From: Acanthosepion esculentum
Lineage: Eukaryota > Mollusca > Cephalopoda > Sepiida > Sepiidae
DNA: 64,000 nucleotides
NCBI GenBank assembly: GCA_964036315.1
Contig: OZ038496.1
Span: 11,284,035 to 11,348,034, forward strand
Reading direction: 5' to 3'
Shown here: positions 28,620-40,315 of the stretch, piece after piece
Numbering within the stretch: position 1 is the first letter of the stretch
How the letters are laid out: every line of letters begins with the position of its first letter
Program-made: the position numbers and the translations under genes
The notes under the pieces: generated by a model
Told to the model about the DNA's origin: nothing
The model's input: the letters and a program-made list of their open reading frames with translations, nothing else
Databases searched by the model: none

Positions 28620-28955
28620 CAAGTTCATTATTCGTACTATTGTCGAACTGAACACTTTATTTCGCTCACTGGGGTAGACTGTTCTAGTTACACGTGCCAT
28701 GTTTTTAATGGATGTCAGTTATTAGTTATCTCCTGTTAATCCCCTCTCTCCAATTTGTCCACTGCCTTAACCGGGTATTGAACACACACTCTTTGGGCCA
28801 TGTCACTAGATCTAACCAACGCCTTTATCCACTGTGCCATGTGTCATTAAACATGTCACGTGGAACTAGAACAACCAACTGAAGAAGGGCTGGGCGTACA
28901 ACGACCGAAACGTTGTAATAAATATGGCGTCAAAGATAATAATCCGAATAATGAA
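28620..28955. mobile_element. Foldback element with tRNA-like centre, copy 2
   Basis: Left arm TCGAACTGAACACTTTATTT...GGGGTAGACTGTTCTAG, right arm CACGTGGAACTAGAACAAC...CTGAAGAAGGGCTGGGCG. The centre on the minus strand is tRNA-like: GGCACAGTGGATAAAGGCGT (A box) and GTTCAATACCCGG (B box). The inner part of the right arm (a ~40-bp GGGGTAGAC...GAAC segment) is deleted. Confidence 0.8.
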
Positions 28956-28966
28956 CTTGAGTAGGT

Positions 28967-29085
28967 GGATGGCTGTGCTAGGTTTAGGAGAGATAACAAA
29001 AAAGACAAATTTTATTAAAATCTATGAAGTTGTGGAGAGCCATGATCGTCTACTCTATGTAGGGTTACAACAAACAGAAGACAAA
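28967..29085 (+). mobile_element. RTE-like LINE terminal fragment
   Basis: WMAVLGLGEITKKTNFIKIY is followed by a block reading GTGGAGAGCCATGATCG, the same order as 43826-43950. Confidence 0.6.
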
Positions 29086-29574
29086 GAACTGACTGCTAGT
29101 CACTGAAACACGGATAAGCGATAAATGGAAATTGTTAATATTGCAATTATTGCAAAATGTTATATGGACTCTCAGGAATTTTACAGCACGTCGTAAAATG
29201 AACGCCATTCGGCAGACATGTAAAAATTATTAAGAGAAACAATTAACTCATAAAGAAAGGAGAAGAGACAAAGGTGCGATAACGATGCCGTGAAAACGAT
29301 GAAAAATAATTGGCTTCGTTTCTTGCGCTTGAAATAATACCTTTGTTCTGCCTCGTGATGTCCAGAAGCGACATCGTAGAAATTGCACCTGCATTGGAAT
29401 AAACATTAACGACACGAAAGAAAACCACGTCGTATCATGTACTGGACATAGCGAGAGCATCTCAGGGTCACATCCATCGATCTGGTCTCAAAGATCAAAG
29501 CTGAGATTATTTTGTTTTGTTTTTTCTCGGTTGGGTAGGGGTAAATTTTATTTTCAAATTCTATTTGATCTTTA
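29086..29574. other. Unclassified, no gene seen
   Basis: No feature recognised. Confidence 0.4.
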
Positions 29575-29975
29575 ACTATTTATACTATTTAGATTGTTCG
29601 GACAGTTGTCTTAATCTTTGTTGGCATATTCACGACGTTTCGGCCGTTGTACGCCCTCGCCTGCTTCAGGTGATTGGAATTTCGAACCGAAACATTTATT
29701 TCGTCCACTCGGGTAGATTGTTCTAGATTAACATGCCAGGCCTCTTCTGGCTATATCAGTATCAGTTATTTTCTCTTTAATTCAACCATCCAAGTTCAGG
29801 TTAATCTCTGTTGTAACTAGGTATTGAACTCAAAACTCTTTGGGTCAAGTCACTTTCACCAACGATTTTATTCACTGGGCCATTTGTCTTGAAGGATTCG
29901 ATTCAAAAAAGCAATCACCTGAAGAATGCCGGAACGTATTTTGGTCGAAACATCGACAAAGATGAGGACATTATG
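29575..29975. mobile_element. Foldback element with tRNA-like centre, copy 3 (diverged)
   Basis: Left arm TTGTTCGGACAGTTGTC, CGACGTTTCGGCCGTTGTAC, CTGCTTCAGGTGATTGG; right arm CAATCACCTGAAGAATGCCGG, TTGGTCGAAACATCG, AAAGATGAGGAC. The tRNA-like centre has decayed (minus-strand GTTCAATACCTAG). A 16-bp satellite begins at its right edge. Confidence 0.75.
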
Positions 29976-30012
29976 AGGATATTATTACACGATGATATTA
30001 TTACATGATAAT
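29976..30012. repeat. Short stretch of the 16-bp satellite
   Basis: Two units of ATGATATTATTACA(C/T)G, as in the long array at 31843-32306. Confidence 0.7.
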
Positions 30013-30029
30013 TACAACCCCGTATCTAA

Positions 30030-30140
30030 GATATATAGACAGATCCTGAAGAAGGACGGAGCGTTCAACGGCCGAAAAGTTGTGTATATGACAATAAAGA
30101 TGAGCACAACACTCCGAACAATGCAAATAGTGCAAATAAT
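30030..30140 (-). mobile_element. Single foldback arm
   Basis: CCTGAAGAAGGACGGAGCG, TTCAACGGCCGAAAAGTTGT and AAAGATGAGCACAACACTCCG have the order of the right arm at 8100-8192. Confidence 0.7.
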
Positions 30141-30411
30141 GACAATACATCATATAAACCGATCATTAACTGTCTGACCTAATTAAAGACCTTTCCATAG
30201 CGAGGTAAAAAAAGATGTGAGCATGAAACACATTTATAGAGCACCCCTCCCTATGGATTTCTCCTTCAAATCTTTCATTGACGATTTAGGCCTCTTAGCC
30301 AACACATGGGACTGAAACTGCTATGAATGAGTGAAGAAAAACGAAGAGAAAAAGGATCGGAATTTACTCTCTCACTCACTTTAACAAGTTCTCTCGTTCT
30401 TCATTCCTCAT

Positions 30412-30665
30412 TACGCTTACAGCCACACCAATTAGCGTACGATCACTGAAGTTAAGCAACGTCGAGACTAGTCAATACCTACATTGGTGACCGCCTAGGA
30501 ACATCAGGTAGGATAGCTTAGATGTACGGGTGCTGTAATCGATAATGGCTTGGAATTTTTAATCGGAGAGTCGAGTTACAAATCCCGTTACGATCGTTGT
30601 ATTGACTTCCTCCAGCAATGGGCTAATTGTTAAGACTTGTATCGATAAATTATTACTATTAGAAC
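30412..30665 (+). mobile_element. Chimeric 5S rRNA/tRNA-like SINE, copy 2
   Basis: Starts with the 5S-like 5' end ACAGCCACACCA, then CGATCACTGAAGTTAAGC + AACGTCGAG (A box), ATTGGTGACCGCCTAGGAAC (box C region), GGGTGCTGTAATCG, then TTTTTAATCGGAGAGTCGAG and GTTACAAATCCCG (tRNA 3' half with B box), ending CTTGTATCGATAAATT. It retains more of the 5S 5' end than copy 1. An internal deletion of about 15 nt precedes the A box. Confidence 0.8.
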
Positions 30666-30809
30666 AAGAAATAATCTTAGAATCTATTTTTTTTTATCGA
30701 TTTCAATCCAAATAAGGAAGCCCAGCCACTACGTTTAGAAGAATCAGAAAACCGAAACTTTATTAAGGAGCGAGAAGAAAAGAAAGTAATCAGAAGTTCG
30801 ATACATTGG

Positions 30810-31535
30810 TTTACGTTACGGCATATCAATCTCAATGGATTAGTTAATGCTGACGAGATTTTAGGATAGGTTGGTATGAAAGAATATGTATTCTTTGTAA
30901 GAAATCAGTTTGGAAATCAGGTTTCATTGACGTAGTTTTGTGAAGAAAGTTTTTGTCCAGAGTAAAATCTATTGCTAGATTTTTTTTTTACAATAATAAT
31001 GTGGCATTCTTTCCCAAATGTATAACTGGTAATAATTAATTTTCAAAAATGTTTTGCTGGTAAAAACTCCTTTTCAAATTTGTGTTGCCGGTAATAATTC
31101 CTTTTCAAAAATGTATTGCTGATAATAATTCCTTTTCAAAAATGTTTTGCTGGTAGTAATTCCCTTTCAAATATGTGTTGCCGGTAATAATTCCTTTTCA
31201 AAAATATATTGCTTTTAATAATTCCATTTCAAATATGTGTTCCTGGTAATAATTCCTTTTCCAATATGTATTGCTGGTAATATCCTTTTTTTTTTAAATC
31301 TATTGCTGGTAATATCTTTTTTAAAATCTATTACTGGCAATATCTTTTTAAAAAATGTATTACTCGTAAATTTTGTTTTTTTGTTAAAAATGTATTACTG
31401 GTAATTTTACTTTAAAAATCTATGTTTATACTTCCATGGTGTTTTCACCCCAGACTCTGGATTAGCTATTTGACCATATCCAGGACCCTAATACGTGGTG
31501 CAACCGCGGGGCAGGGTGGACCTGGAAAACAGCAA
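30810..31535 (+). repeat. Composite unclassified repeat, copy 2
   Basis: One TTACGGCATATCAATC...GTTAATGCTGAC unit with TATGTATTCTTTG; then an expanded minisatellite of ~30 bp units (ATTGCTGGTAATAATTCC + TTTTCAAAAATG, about 13 units, 31005-31420); then CCATATCCAGGACCCTAAT, GGTGGACCTGGAAAACAGC and AATTAAAAACGG. Confidence 0.8.
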
Positions 31536-31842
31536 TTAAAAACGGCGGACAGGAGAAAGCGATTGATACTGCATTTAAATCTTTTAATTTTTGCATGGAG
31601 TCAGAAGAGAGCTGCACAATATCTAAAACTTATTCTGTCTTCAAATAACCTGCAAATGTTTGATAAGCTGGAGAAAACGAATCACTCAATAAATCGATCA
31701 ATCAATCGATCATTCCTCACTAGGCGTTCCGGAGAAATTGCAAAATTTAATTTTTCAAGGTTTATTCGTGAAATTATTTTCTTGAAAGAGAAATAGTGAG
31801 GAAGATATTTAGTTCATTTGGTGATTATTTCCAAACGTTTCG
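31536..31842. other. Unclassified, with a block shared with 5178-5240
   Basis: 31638-31700 (CTTCAAATAACCTGCAAATG then TTTGATAAGCTGGAGAAAAC) pairs with 5178-5240. No gene seen. Confidence 0.45.
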
Positions 31843-32306
31843 TTATTACACGATGATATAATTACATGATGATATTATTACACGATATTATTACATGATG
31901 ATATTATTAGACGATGATATTATTACACGATGATATTATTACACGATGATATTATTACTCGATGATATTAATACATGATGATATTATTGCATGATGATAT
32001 TATTACATGATCATATTATTACACGATATTATTACATGATGATATTATTACACGATGGTCTTATTACATGATGATATTATTACACGATGGTATAATTACA
32101 TGATGATATTATTGCATGGTGATATTATTACATGATGATATTATTACACTATGATATTATTACATGATTATATTATTACTCGATGAAATTAATACATGAT
32201 GATATTATTGCATGGTGATATTATTACATGATGATATTATTACACTATGATATTATTACATGATGATATTATTAAACGATGATATTATTACACGATGATA
32301 TTATTG
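31843..32306. repeat. 16-bp satellite, about 28 units
   Basis: Units ATGATATTATTACA(C/T)G, read ACGATGATATTATTAC, vary mainly at two positions. The array follows a CAAACGTTTCG motif, recalling the foldback arms. Confidence 0.93.
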
Positions 32307-33299
32307 AAAAGGGAAATACCCTTATTGACACGGTGCTATTAACTGGAAAATAATTTTCATTGAAAGTATTTTCAGAATGAGTTGGAAATAATGAACATTG
32401 GTTTTTGGTTGGAGGTAGAGGATGACTTGAACCCAGTGGTGTAAATATGTTAGAAATTCATGAATCATTCACTAGTATTTTTTTATGAATTTCGTTGGCG
32501 GATGAGAGAATAATTGTAAAACATTTTTTTCTTTCTAATTTTTCTACGTTCTTCCATTTTTTTATTTTTATTTTGCTCTTTCCTGTTTTTGTTTTTTTTC
32601 GCAAACATATAATCTGTAAAACATGGCGATATTATTTACGTGTTAATCGGTTTATCTGCTTTAGGGTAAGGTTATCTGTGTTTGTGGACGAAAATAAAAA
32701 TTTAACTCCATAGATTAGATTAGTATCAGTGTACTCTGGTTAAGTATCTGCAAGATAATTTCACTAGTCTAATAGTAGAAGACAATGTGTTTAGATAACT
32801 TTTAATGTCGTGTGTTCAAATCTGAACAGAATATTATAGCTAATGCTTTTTAATTCAAGAAATTTCGGAAAAGGGAACATACTTTAAAAGGGAACATACT
32901 TTAAACATTAAGTCTAATTATAATATTGTTAAATTGTTTGAAAATTATTGCATGGAGGTCATCTTAAAAAACATGATGAGTTATATCGTCTGAACGTGAC
33001 TTCGCCCAGGTCATCTCAAAAGAAAAAAAAATACAGATACAATACAGAAATAGTAAAATATTGGGTTTGAAGATCATTACAAACAAGACACTGATCATGG
33101 TGAAGAATACTAGTGAAGGTACTAATCTCAATAAATGTTAAAACACTGGTAGAAATGGCCAAGTTTGTTTAATTGAGCAACAAGTTCTCGCCGCATAACG
33201 ACTGTAAAAGTGGAATCAAGAACAGAATTACCAAATTAAACAGGCAATGTTGAAGAATGGAAATCAAACAACCTCAGTATCCAAACTAAGATCAGCATC
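32307..33299. other. Unclassified, no gene seen
   Basis: AT-rich. A T-rich plus-strand frame at 32495-32713 looks random. The 3' end may belong to the Penelope-like remnant that follows. Confidence 0.4.
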
Positions 33300-34170
33300 T
33301 TCCAGAGCAACGTCATGACTGTGCTTTTATATACACCAAGGCAAAGAACCAACCATCGAGTTAACAAATGAATTTCAAATAAACATATCTCTAATTTTCA
33401 TCGAAAATTTATTCATTAATTTTAGAGTTTATCGTAAACCAAATAACAAAACCGACCTGATCTCTATTCCCACCCCAATTAAAAAATAAAATCAGGATTA
33501 GTCATAGGATTTTGCCTCAGAGCTCTTAAAATATGTAATCCAGAATAGGTAGGTGAGGAGAAGAAATACATTGAGAATATATTTAAACTTCTTCACTTTC
33601 CACATAATTTCATCCTCAAATCTTAGTGTTGGGATCTCATATAGAACAAATATGGATCGAACTCCTTCTTCACTACCTACATCATTTAATCTTCAACGCT
33701 AGAAATCGAGCTTACAAAATCCATAAATAAAAAATAGATACCAAACGAAAGAACTTCTAACAACTCAAATCCTGCTCTCTCTCTCAGTCTTTCTATAAAA
33801 CTTTTAAAGAAATTAGTTATCCCTAATAGTAGCATATTTACCACCACGTCCAACATTCGAATAAATAATTAAAAGAAGAAAAAAAACAACAACACCAATA
33901 CAGATGACGTTACATATGGACAAAATTCTTAAAATGTAAACTCATTTATATCGGAGAGACATCATGAAATCTAAAAGCCTGTAAGTACGAACAGGCGATT
34001 TACGTTTTACTTTCAAGATCGCTCGTAATACGTAGGAACAAACTGGCCATAACTTCAACTTTACCAATACCACCATAATTATTTACGTTGAAAGTACATG
34101 GAAGGATTACTAATTAATATATTATCAACTATAAACCCTCGTCAAAACATTTTATTTCATCATGAACCTT
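33300..34170 (+). pseudogene. Penelope-like element, RT and GIY-YIG remnant
   Basis: Broken frames read, in order: FIYTKAKNQPSS, FRVYRKPNNKTDLISIPTP (33430-33480, like the VYRKPT segment of Penelope RTs), DFASELLKYVIQNR, NTLRIYLNFFTFHI, then KLIYIGETS(R)NLKACKYEQ (33935-33990, the YIG of a GIY-YIG domain), LVIRRNKLAITSTLPIPP and IINYKPSSKHF. Many stops and frameshifts. The lineage differs from the 11806 fragment (YIGETS versus YVGHTT). Confidence 0.7.
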
Positions 34171-34591
34171 TATTAAATCCATTCTTGAAGACTCTAGCGT
34201 CTGATATTTAAAACAAACGGTGTGTACGTAAAAACGTTCTCAAATGTAAATGCGAAAATACACCAAATATAATGTCTGCTGGACACATAAGCCCACACAC
34301 ATAGAGATTTAAGAATATACATTATCAGCTAAATCCCATATAGATATATTAGAATTATTATACACTTAGATACATGAAGCCATATTTACGGTTTCTCTTT
34401 GAGGTTCGGAATCCGTTTATCTTGGATCTTCAAATTAACACGCCGACTCTGATTGAGTTCGGAACGCCATAAGTTATACTAATATTTGTTTAACAATTCG
34501 AAGGCATGAGAAACATGTTTAAGCAAGTAAACATGCTAGATTGTTAAATGTTCTCTATTTGTGTTTAGCTTATCATATAATGTATTATGTT

Positions 34592-34593
<2 letters not shown>
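34171..34593. other. Unclassified, no gene seen
   Basis: AT-rich. It could include the 3' end of the Penelope-like remnant, but no motif proves it. Confidence 0.35.

Positions 34594-34635
<42 letters not shown>
34594..34635. repeat. (TA)n microsatellite
   Basis: About 42 bp TA. Confidence 0.97.
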
Positions 34636-34639
<4 letters not shown>

Positions 34640-34883
34640 GCTTTTGGCATCAGTCCAAGAAAAAACATCTGGGTTAATACTACACAAGAAGACAATGGTT
34701 AAGCATGAAAAAATATAAGGAAAAAATAATTCCTTTTAATAATATGTCGAAATATCCACTCTTTCCCTGATGAATGTCGCGAGACCAGAAATTCGTGTAG
34801 CAAATATATGCAAAATAAAGTATAATATATAACTTCTGTTCAAAATATACACTTTCTCTTGTTGGAACAATTATAACGTCTTC

Positions 34884-35170
<287 letters not shown>

Positions 35171-35171
<1 letters not shown>

Positions 35172-36484
35172 TTAATTTCATCTACTGTATATAAAAGCGT
35201 CTTATGCGATATTTGTAGACGAAATTTCTAAGATAATTTGACTACAGTAAATGGAGATATAGTTTGGTCAACAGCCTAGCCGGGGCCAGCAGTACATACT
35301 TTAATTTTATATCTCATATATAATGCCACCTTCTTAAAATTACCATCAAAATTAGGTTTTCGAAAATCCCATGCGAAGCGAGTATATCCGGTATATATAA
35401 TATGGAACGTAAGGAATACACAATGTCAAAAATTGAATAAGATTTTGTACATTATTAGCCGATAAAAATACTATTTTGGAAAACAAGAGAACGTTCACAT
35501 TCAATCGGATAACTATAAAAATATAAATTGAAAACTTTCGCAAAGCAATATCTGGAAGAAAGTCTCACTTCAAGAATGCCAAACAGATTCGAGAAAAATA
35601 TTAGAAAGCTAAGAACAATTATTTAAAGAGTCTCGTTTAGATGATTTAAACAGATAAAAAACGGTGTAGATTAAGAACATTAGTGTCTCCGGTTATAAAA
35701 ACAAAAAGCAACAACTTTTGATTTCAAAGAATTACCAGAAATTTGATTTCTTGACAGTAACCTAATATTGAATATAGAGCAATATTGGTTGTACCCGACG
35801 GTAAGTCTAAATATTATATACATCAGAGAAATATTCAACCAGCGCTATTTAGACAATTGTAGTAACAATCTGGCTTAGTATTTTTGACAGGAAAATTATT
35901 CTAGCCTTAAATATCGAGGATGATCTAATGATGAATATAAAAAAAATTATTGTAACTTTTTTCCACAAGACACTTTTTTTAAGTGGTTCACGTTGCAAGC
36001 AATGCTTTTTAGCAAATGTTCGTTCTTGCAATACGATTTCACATTCTACACATAGCTATTGAGAACTTTGCGATAACGGTTTCAAAGACACGAAATTAAT
36101 AGAATAACTTCACAGCTCTAGCGATATTAATCATCTGTAAACATATTAATCATAAGTCGGACATTATCCCAAAAAGTTGTATATGAAAACGGAGAAAGAT
36201 ATGGAAGCAAACATATCTGGAAATCAATAAAAATGCTTGCAGTTATGTCAAAATTGAAGCAATACAAAACTTAACATCAATGGATGCATATTGTATATTG
36301 AGAAAGCGGCCATATTAATATAAAAAATAAAATTATATAAAATTATATATAAAATAAAATACAATTATATAAAATAATATAAAATATAAAAATTAATTTC
36401 TTCAAGGATAAGGGATGTTGTATTAATCAAATCTGTTTCTGTGACCTATATCGTTTGGATTCATAATAAAATGTATATTGCACC
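35171..36484. other. Unclassified, no gene seen
   Basis: AT-rich throughout. No domain, tandem repeat or RNA recognised on either strand. Short frames lack similarity. Confidence 0.45.
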
Positions 36485-37090
36485 AACATTCTACTTCTAC
36501 TATGTGCCTTGTTCTTCATGCGATCATGGCCCTCCACATCTTTCTGTCCCGCTTTTAATAAATTAATAACTATAGCAGAGAGGCTAATTAAATAATATTA
36601 ATTAAGTGACACAAAAACAAAAAACTCCAATACTACATTTCGCTCTTCTAAGGGAGTTTTTCAGGGTAATATATTTCTTTTATGTGCTGAGTCCTCTCAG
36701 GACGTAGGTGATCATGGCCCTCCACATGTTCCTGTCCCTTGTAGCTCTTAATAATTTTGTCTTTTTGTTATTTCTTCTAAACCCTGTTCTACCATCTATT
36801 TACTCAAGCTCATCAAGTATATCATGCACTGCCTTCGTCTGTCATTCATTCCCTCTATCTGTCCTGTGAGTATCAGATTTTCCAAGCCCACTTTCCTTAT
36901 TACGTGACCCAGAAGTTTGAACTGCCTCTTCCTGATGTTATGTAAATGTTTCCTATTTTTGTTTCCAATTTTTCTGAAACCTCGTTTTTGCTCATATGTT
37001 CGGTGCATGTTATCCTCAGCATCTTTCTGTAGAACCACATTTCTTTTGCTTCAAGTCTTTTCTTCATCTTGTCTATTCGCTGCCATACAG
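36485..37090 (-). mobile_element. RTE-like LINE C-terminal fragments (two partial copies)
   Basis: Minus strand 37038-36796 reads RTYEQKRGFRKIGNKNRKHL, HNIRKRQFKLLGHVIRKVGL, ENLILTGQIEGMNDRRRQC and YLMSLSK, a C-terminal signature of RTE-type reverse transcriptases. GATCATGGCCCTCCACAT occurs at 36522 and 36709, so the terminal block is present twice. No RT catalytic region survives. Confidence 0.75.
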
Positions 37091-38015
37091 GAGGATAGAT
37101 GTGTATAAAAAAAACTGAAACTGCCAGACATGTTATTAATGATAATTCTAATAATGTTAATTATTGTAATTTGAAAGTAAAACGATATAAATATATCCAT
37201 ACTGAAAACATTTATAACGTTTCATACAACGAACATTAAATTGCATATTATACCATATATCTCAATACGGGCCTGTTTTTATACGTATTTCCACCCAATC
37301 GAAGTCCCAAGGGCCATTTAAGTTAGAGTATTACTGTGTGGTGTTGTACGAGCTCAAGAAAGAGCAAGGGGTGTTGCCCATTGATCTGAAACATAACGAC
37401 TGGCCCTCGACTTGAAGAGGCCAAGATTGTCATTATTGGAACAACATCCTACTGGGAGTCTGTTCCGTAAAGCAGCAGTTGTTGGTAAGGACCTGTTTGA
37501 ATGGATCTTACTTCTTACTATGAGAATGCTATGTTTATATTCACATATATGTACGTGTCATGGCCGGTCCCAGTTGCACAGATTAGTGGGGTCCGAAAAC
37601 ATATCAGAGTAAACGCGATAAAGTAGCGTGAGTCTCGCAACATTTCCACTGTGGCAAAGGGTTTGCAGTGTAGAACATAATTAATTACTCACAACCCGAA
37701 TAGACGCAAGGGAGAACTGGTCAGCTCCAGCTCAGGTGCCAACAATAATCCTTTTTTTGTTCTGAACAGGCATTTATATCAACAGCGTGCGGAGAGGTAC
37801 GATAAACCAAACATTTATCGAGCTTCTTTAGCAATCCATCGGGTATATGAATTCAACTTGGGGTTTTGGGAGAGCTTGAGTCCGAATTGACGTTCAAGAC
37901 AAGGAAGCTCTTTGAGGGAACATCCATCCATCATGTATGGAGTAAGCATATGCTCGGTAATGGTGCAATATTAAAACTCTGGCAGTGCTGGCGAGGAGGT
38001 CAGAGGACAAATGAG

Positions 38016-38019
<4 letters not shown>
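37091..38019. other. Unclassified, somewhat GC-richer
   Basis: 37280-37900 is less AT-rich than its surroundings (e.g. AACGACTGGCCCTCGACTTG and CATGGCCGGTCCCAGTTGC). It could be the 5' part of an unrecognised retroelement. No domain seen in frames at 37412-37612 or 37866-38020. Confidence 0.35.

Positions 38020-38083
<64 letters not shown>
38020..38083. repeat. (TA)n microsatellite
   Basis: About 64 bp TA, directly beside the foldback. Confidence 0.97.
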
Positions 38084-38084
<1 letters not shown>

Positions 38085-38086
<2 letters not shown>

Positions 38087-38440
38087 GAAATGGACAAAGT
38101 CCGACAATTATTTTAAGATATTTTTTTTAATCTTTATGCATTCTTTTTATAGATACAAATATTTAAGTAAATGGTCTGTTTATAATAAACAGTATTAAAC
38201 AACATTTACCGGCCTGAATGTCCGAGGAATGTTCATAGAAAATTTTCGTCCTCCGACAGGAATCGAACCTGTATCCTATACGGAACCATTATATAGCCTG
38301 ACGTGCCTTCTGGCCAGTAAATGTTGTTTAATACTGTTTATTATAAAACAGAGCATTTAATTAAATATTTGCATCTATAAAAAGAATGTATAAACATAAA
38401 AATGTCTTAAAATAATTGTCGGACTTTGTCCATTTCATAA
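38085..38440. mobile_element. Foldback with tRNA-like centre, second family, copy 1
   Basis: Arms of about 125 bp: ATGAAATGGACAAAGTCCG...AACAACATTTACCGGCC, and GGCCAGTAAATGTTGTTT...CGGACTTTGTCCATTTCAT. Read on the minus strand, the centre has CAGGCTATATAATGGTTCC and ACAGGTTCGATTCCTGT (38242-38258), a perfect 5-bp T-stem with a B box. No intact acceptor stem, so not a tRNA gene. Confidence 0.85.
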
Positions 38441-38574
38441 AGTGTGACGTCATTTGTTTACATCTGATACGCCATGAGCAGATATGAATGTACGTGAGAG
38501 ATTCATGGAAGATTAAAGTTTAAAGACAGTAAAATCGACCTAACTAACCGAACGCACCTCTGTGGCCGAAACGG

Positions 38575-38576
38575 TG

Positions 38577-38632
<56 letters not shown>
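38575..38632. repeat. (GT)n microsatellite
   Basis: About 55 bp GT. Confidence 0.97.
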
Positions 38633-38634
<2 letters not shown>

Positions 38635-39050
38635 TTAATAATTTGTATACATACATACATATATATCTGTGTATATATGTTTGTGTGTTTGTATATATAC
38701 GTATATATATATATATATATACACGTTAATAATTGGTATACATACATACATATATATATGTGTATATATGTGTTTGTTTGTATATATACGTATATATATA
38801 CACACACATGTTAATAATTTTATACATACATACATATATATTTATGTATATATAAATGTGTGTGTGTTTGTATATATACGTATATATACACGCACACGTT
38901 AATAAATTGAATACATAGATACATATATATATGTATATATATATGTGTTGTTTGTATATATACGTATATATAAACACGCATATTAATAATTTACACACAC
39001 ACACGCACACGCGCACACACACACGCGCGCGCGCGCGCTCACACACACAT
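38633..39050. repeat. Minisatellite of about 88 bp with AC/GT and TA content
   Basis: GTTAATAATTTGTATACATA recurs near 38634, 38724, 38810, 38898 and (diverged) 38985. Each copy is followed by ATATATGTGTATATATG and GTATATATACGTATATA. Ends in (AC)n with GCGCGC. Confidence 0.9.
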
Positions 39051-39059
39051 ATATATATT

Positions 39060-39460
39060 CGTGGACTCTCCCGCCCTAGATAGACACCGGCCGTTAAGCC
39101 GCGACTAGCAGGGATCCTAAGGACGATTAGGCGGAAGGTTACGAGAACGCACAGCCGGGCCGTCTTCGCCTCGATACTTCACACTACGACATCTTAGGGT
39201 CGGGCCATTAAGTTCCCAGGACTCAACAGGCACACAACCGGCACATATGATTTGATTATAATGTTGAATATTTAGTGCAGAACCTACCACATATATATTG
39301 TAATGACAAAAGTACACAGACGTAGGCTTTAAGAAAATTCTGTTCAACTGTGAATACAAGGTTCACGTATAGTGTCCTTTTATAGTCACAGTAAACAGAA
39401 ATAGATCTCTCAAAGAGCAGAATAACTAAGCTAGGGGACACCATTCTTGATTATTCATAA
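39060..39460. other. Unclassified, GC-rich first half
   Basis: 39060-39245 is distinctly GC-richer (GACACCGGCCGTTAAGCCG, AGCCGGGCCGTCTTCGCC). It looks like a fragment of an unrecognised element. No domain seen. Confidence 0.35.
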
Positions 39461-39461
39461 C

Positions 39462-39491
39462 ACACACACACACACACATACACACACACAC

Positions 39492-39550
<59 letters not shown>
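39462..39550. repeat. (AC)n(TA)n microsatellite
   Basis: About 30 bp AC, then about 57 bp TA. Confidence 0.96.
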
Positions 39551-39553
<3 letters not shown>

Positions 39554-39659
39554 CAGATGTGCAGTAAAATAGGAAAGAACACGTTAGGTAGATAATCCGG
39601 TGTTCCTTAGTATTTAGCTTTATTTTCAAAAAGACAGTGCTCCATACAGAGGTAGAGCT

Positions 39660-39888
39660 TATATTATAATAATATTTTTAGATTTTAAAAATATGATTCC
39701 TTCGCTACATAAGAGTTCTCATGTTTCAAAAGCGAGAGCCGATTCTCGCTTGACAAGGAAGCGGGTCCAGACACCTTAACACTACATAACTTAAAAAATT
39801 ATGTTAGGGGTCTCGGCTCTCGCTTTTGAAACATGAGAACTCTTATGTAGCGAAGGAATCATATTTTTAAAAACTAAAAATATTATTA

Positions 39889-39900
<12 letters not shown>
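39660..39900. repeat. Palindromic element, about 85-bp arms
   Basis: ATATTTTTAGATTTTAAAAA...TTCGCTACATAAGAGTTC + TCATGTTTCAAAAGCGAGAG is mirrored by CTCTCGCTTTTGAAACATG...GAAGGAATCATATTTTTAAA. The ~65-bp loop contains GAAGCGGGTCCAGACACC. A related single arm may be at 61572-61615. Ends in (TA)n. Confidence 0.85.

Positions 39901-39928
<28 letters not shown>
39894..39928. repeat. (TA)n microsatellite
   Basis: About 34 bp TA at the end of the palindrome. Confidence 0.95.
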
Positions 39929-39930
<2 letters not shown>

Positions 39931-39954
39931 CATTTTTCATTTCACCTTTTGGAA

Positions 39955-40060
39955 GTGGAGACCTGATGATTCAGCGTCCTTTAAAAGGGCTATGGTGAAA
40001 TAAATTATTACGTGGAGCCTTAAAGTTGTCTGTTTTCCTTTAAAATATTAGCTCTGAATT
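39955..40060 (+). repeat. CTGATGA-containing repeat end, unclassified
   Basis: GTGGAGACCTGATGATTCAG, then CTTTAAAAGGGC and GGTGAAATAAATTATTACG. It resembles a Penelope-type end, but helices needed for a hammerhead do not form. Confidence 0.35.
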
Positions 40061-40118
40061 TACATTGAGCTCTTAGGATTTCATCCTACCCATACGGATT
40101 ACCAAGTTTTTCGTAACT

Positions 40119-40122
<4 letters not shown>

Positions 40123-40190
<68 letters not shown>

Positions 40191-40232
40191 ATATAAACAT
40201 ACCAACCACACACATACATACACATACGCACA

Positions 40233-40313
<81 letters not shown>
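40123..40313. repeat. (AC)n(TA)n compound array
   Basis: AC and TA runs with an ACATACACATACGCACACG insert, then about 78 bp of TA. Confidence 0.96.

Positions 40314-40315
<2 letters not shown>

Noticed and set aside
38240..38300. Genuine tRNA gene on the minus strand (also 1711-1764 and 40950-41045)
   Set aside because: T-arm and B box are good, but no complete acceptor stem or D-arm can be folded, and the segments sit inside SINE or foldback elements.
39963..40010. Hammerhead at CTGATGATTCAGC...GGTGAAAT
   Set aside because: CTGATGA and GAAA are present, but helix II does not close next to them and helix I cannot form.
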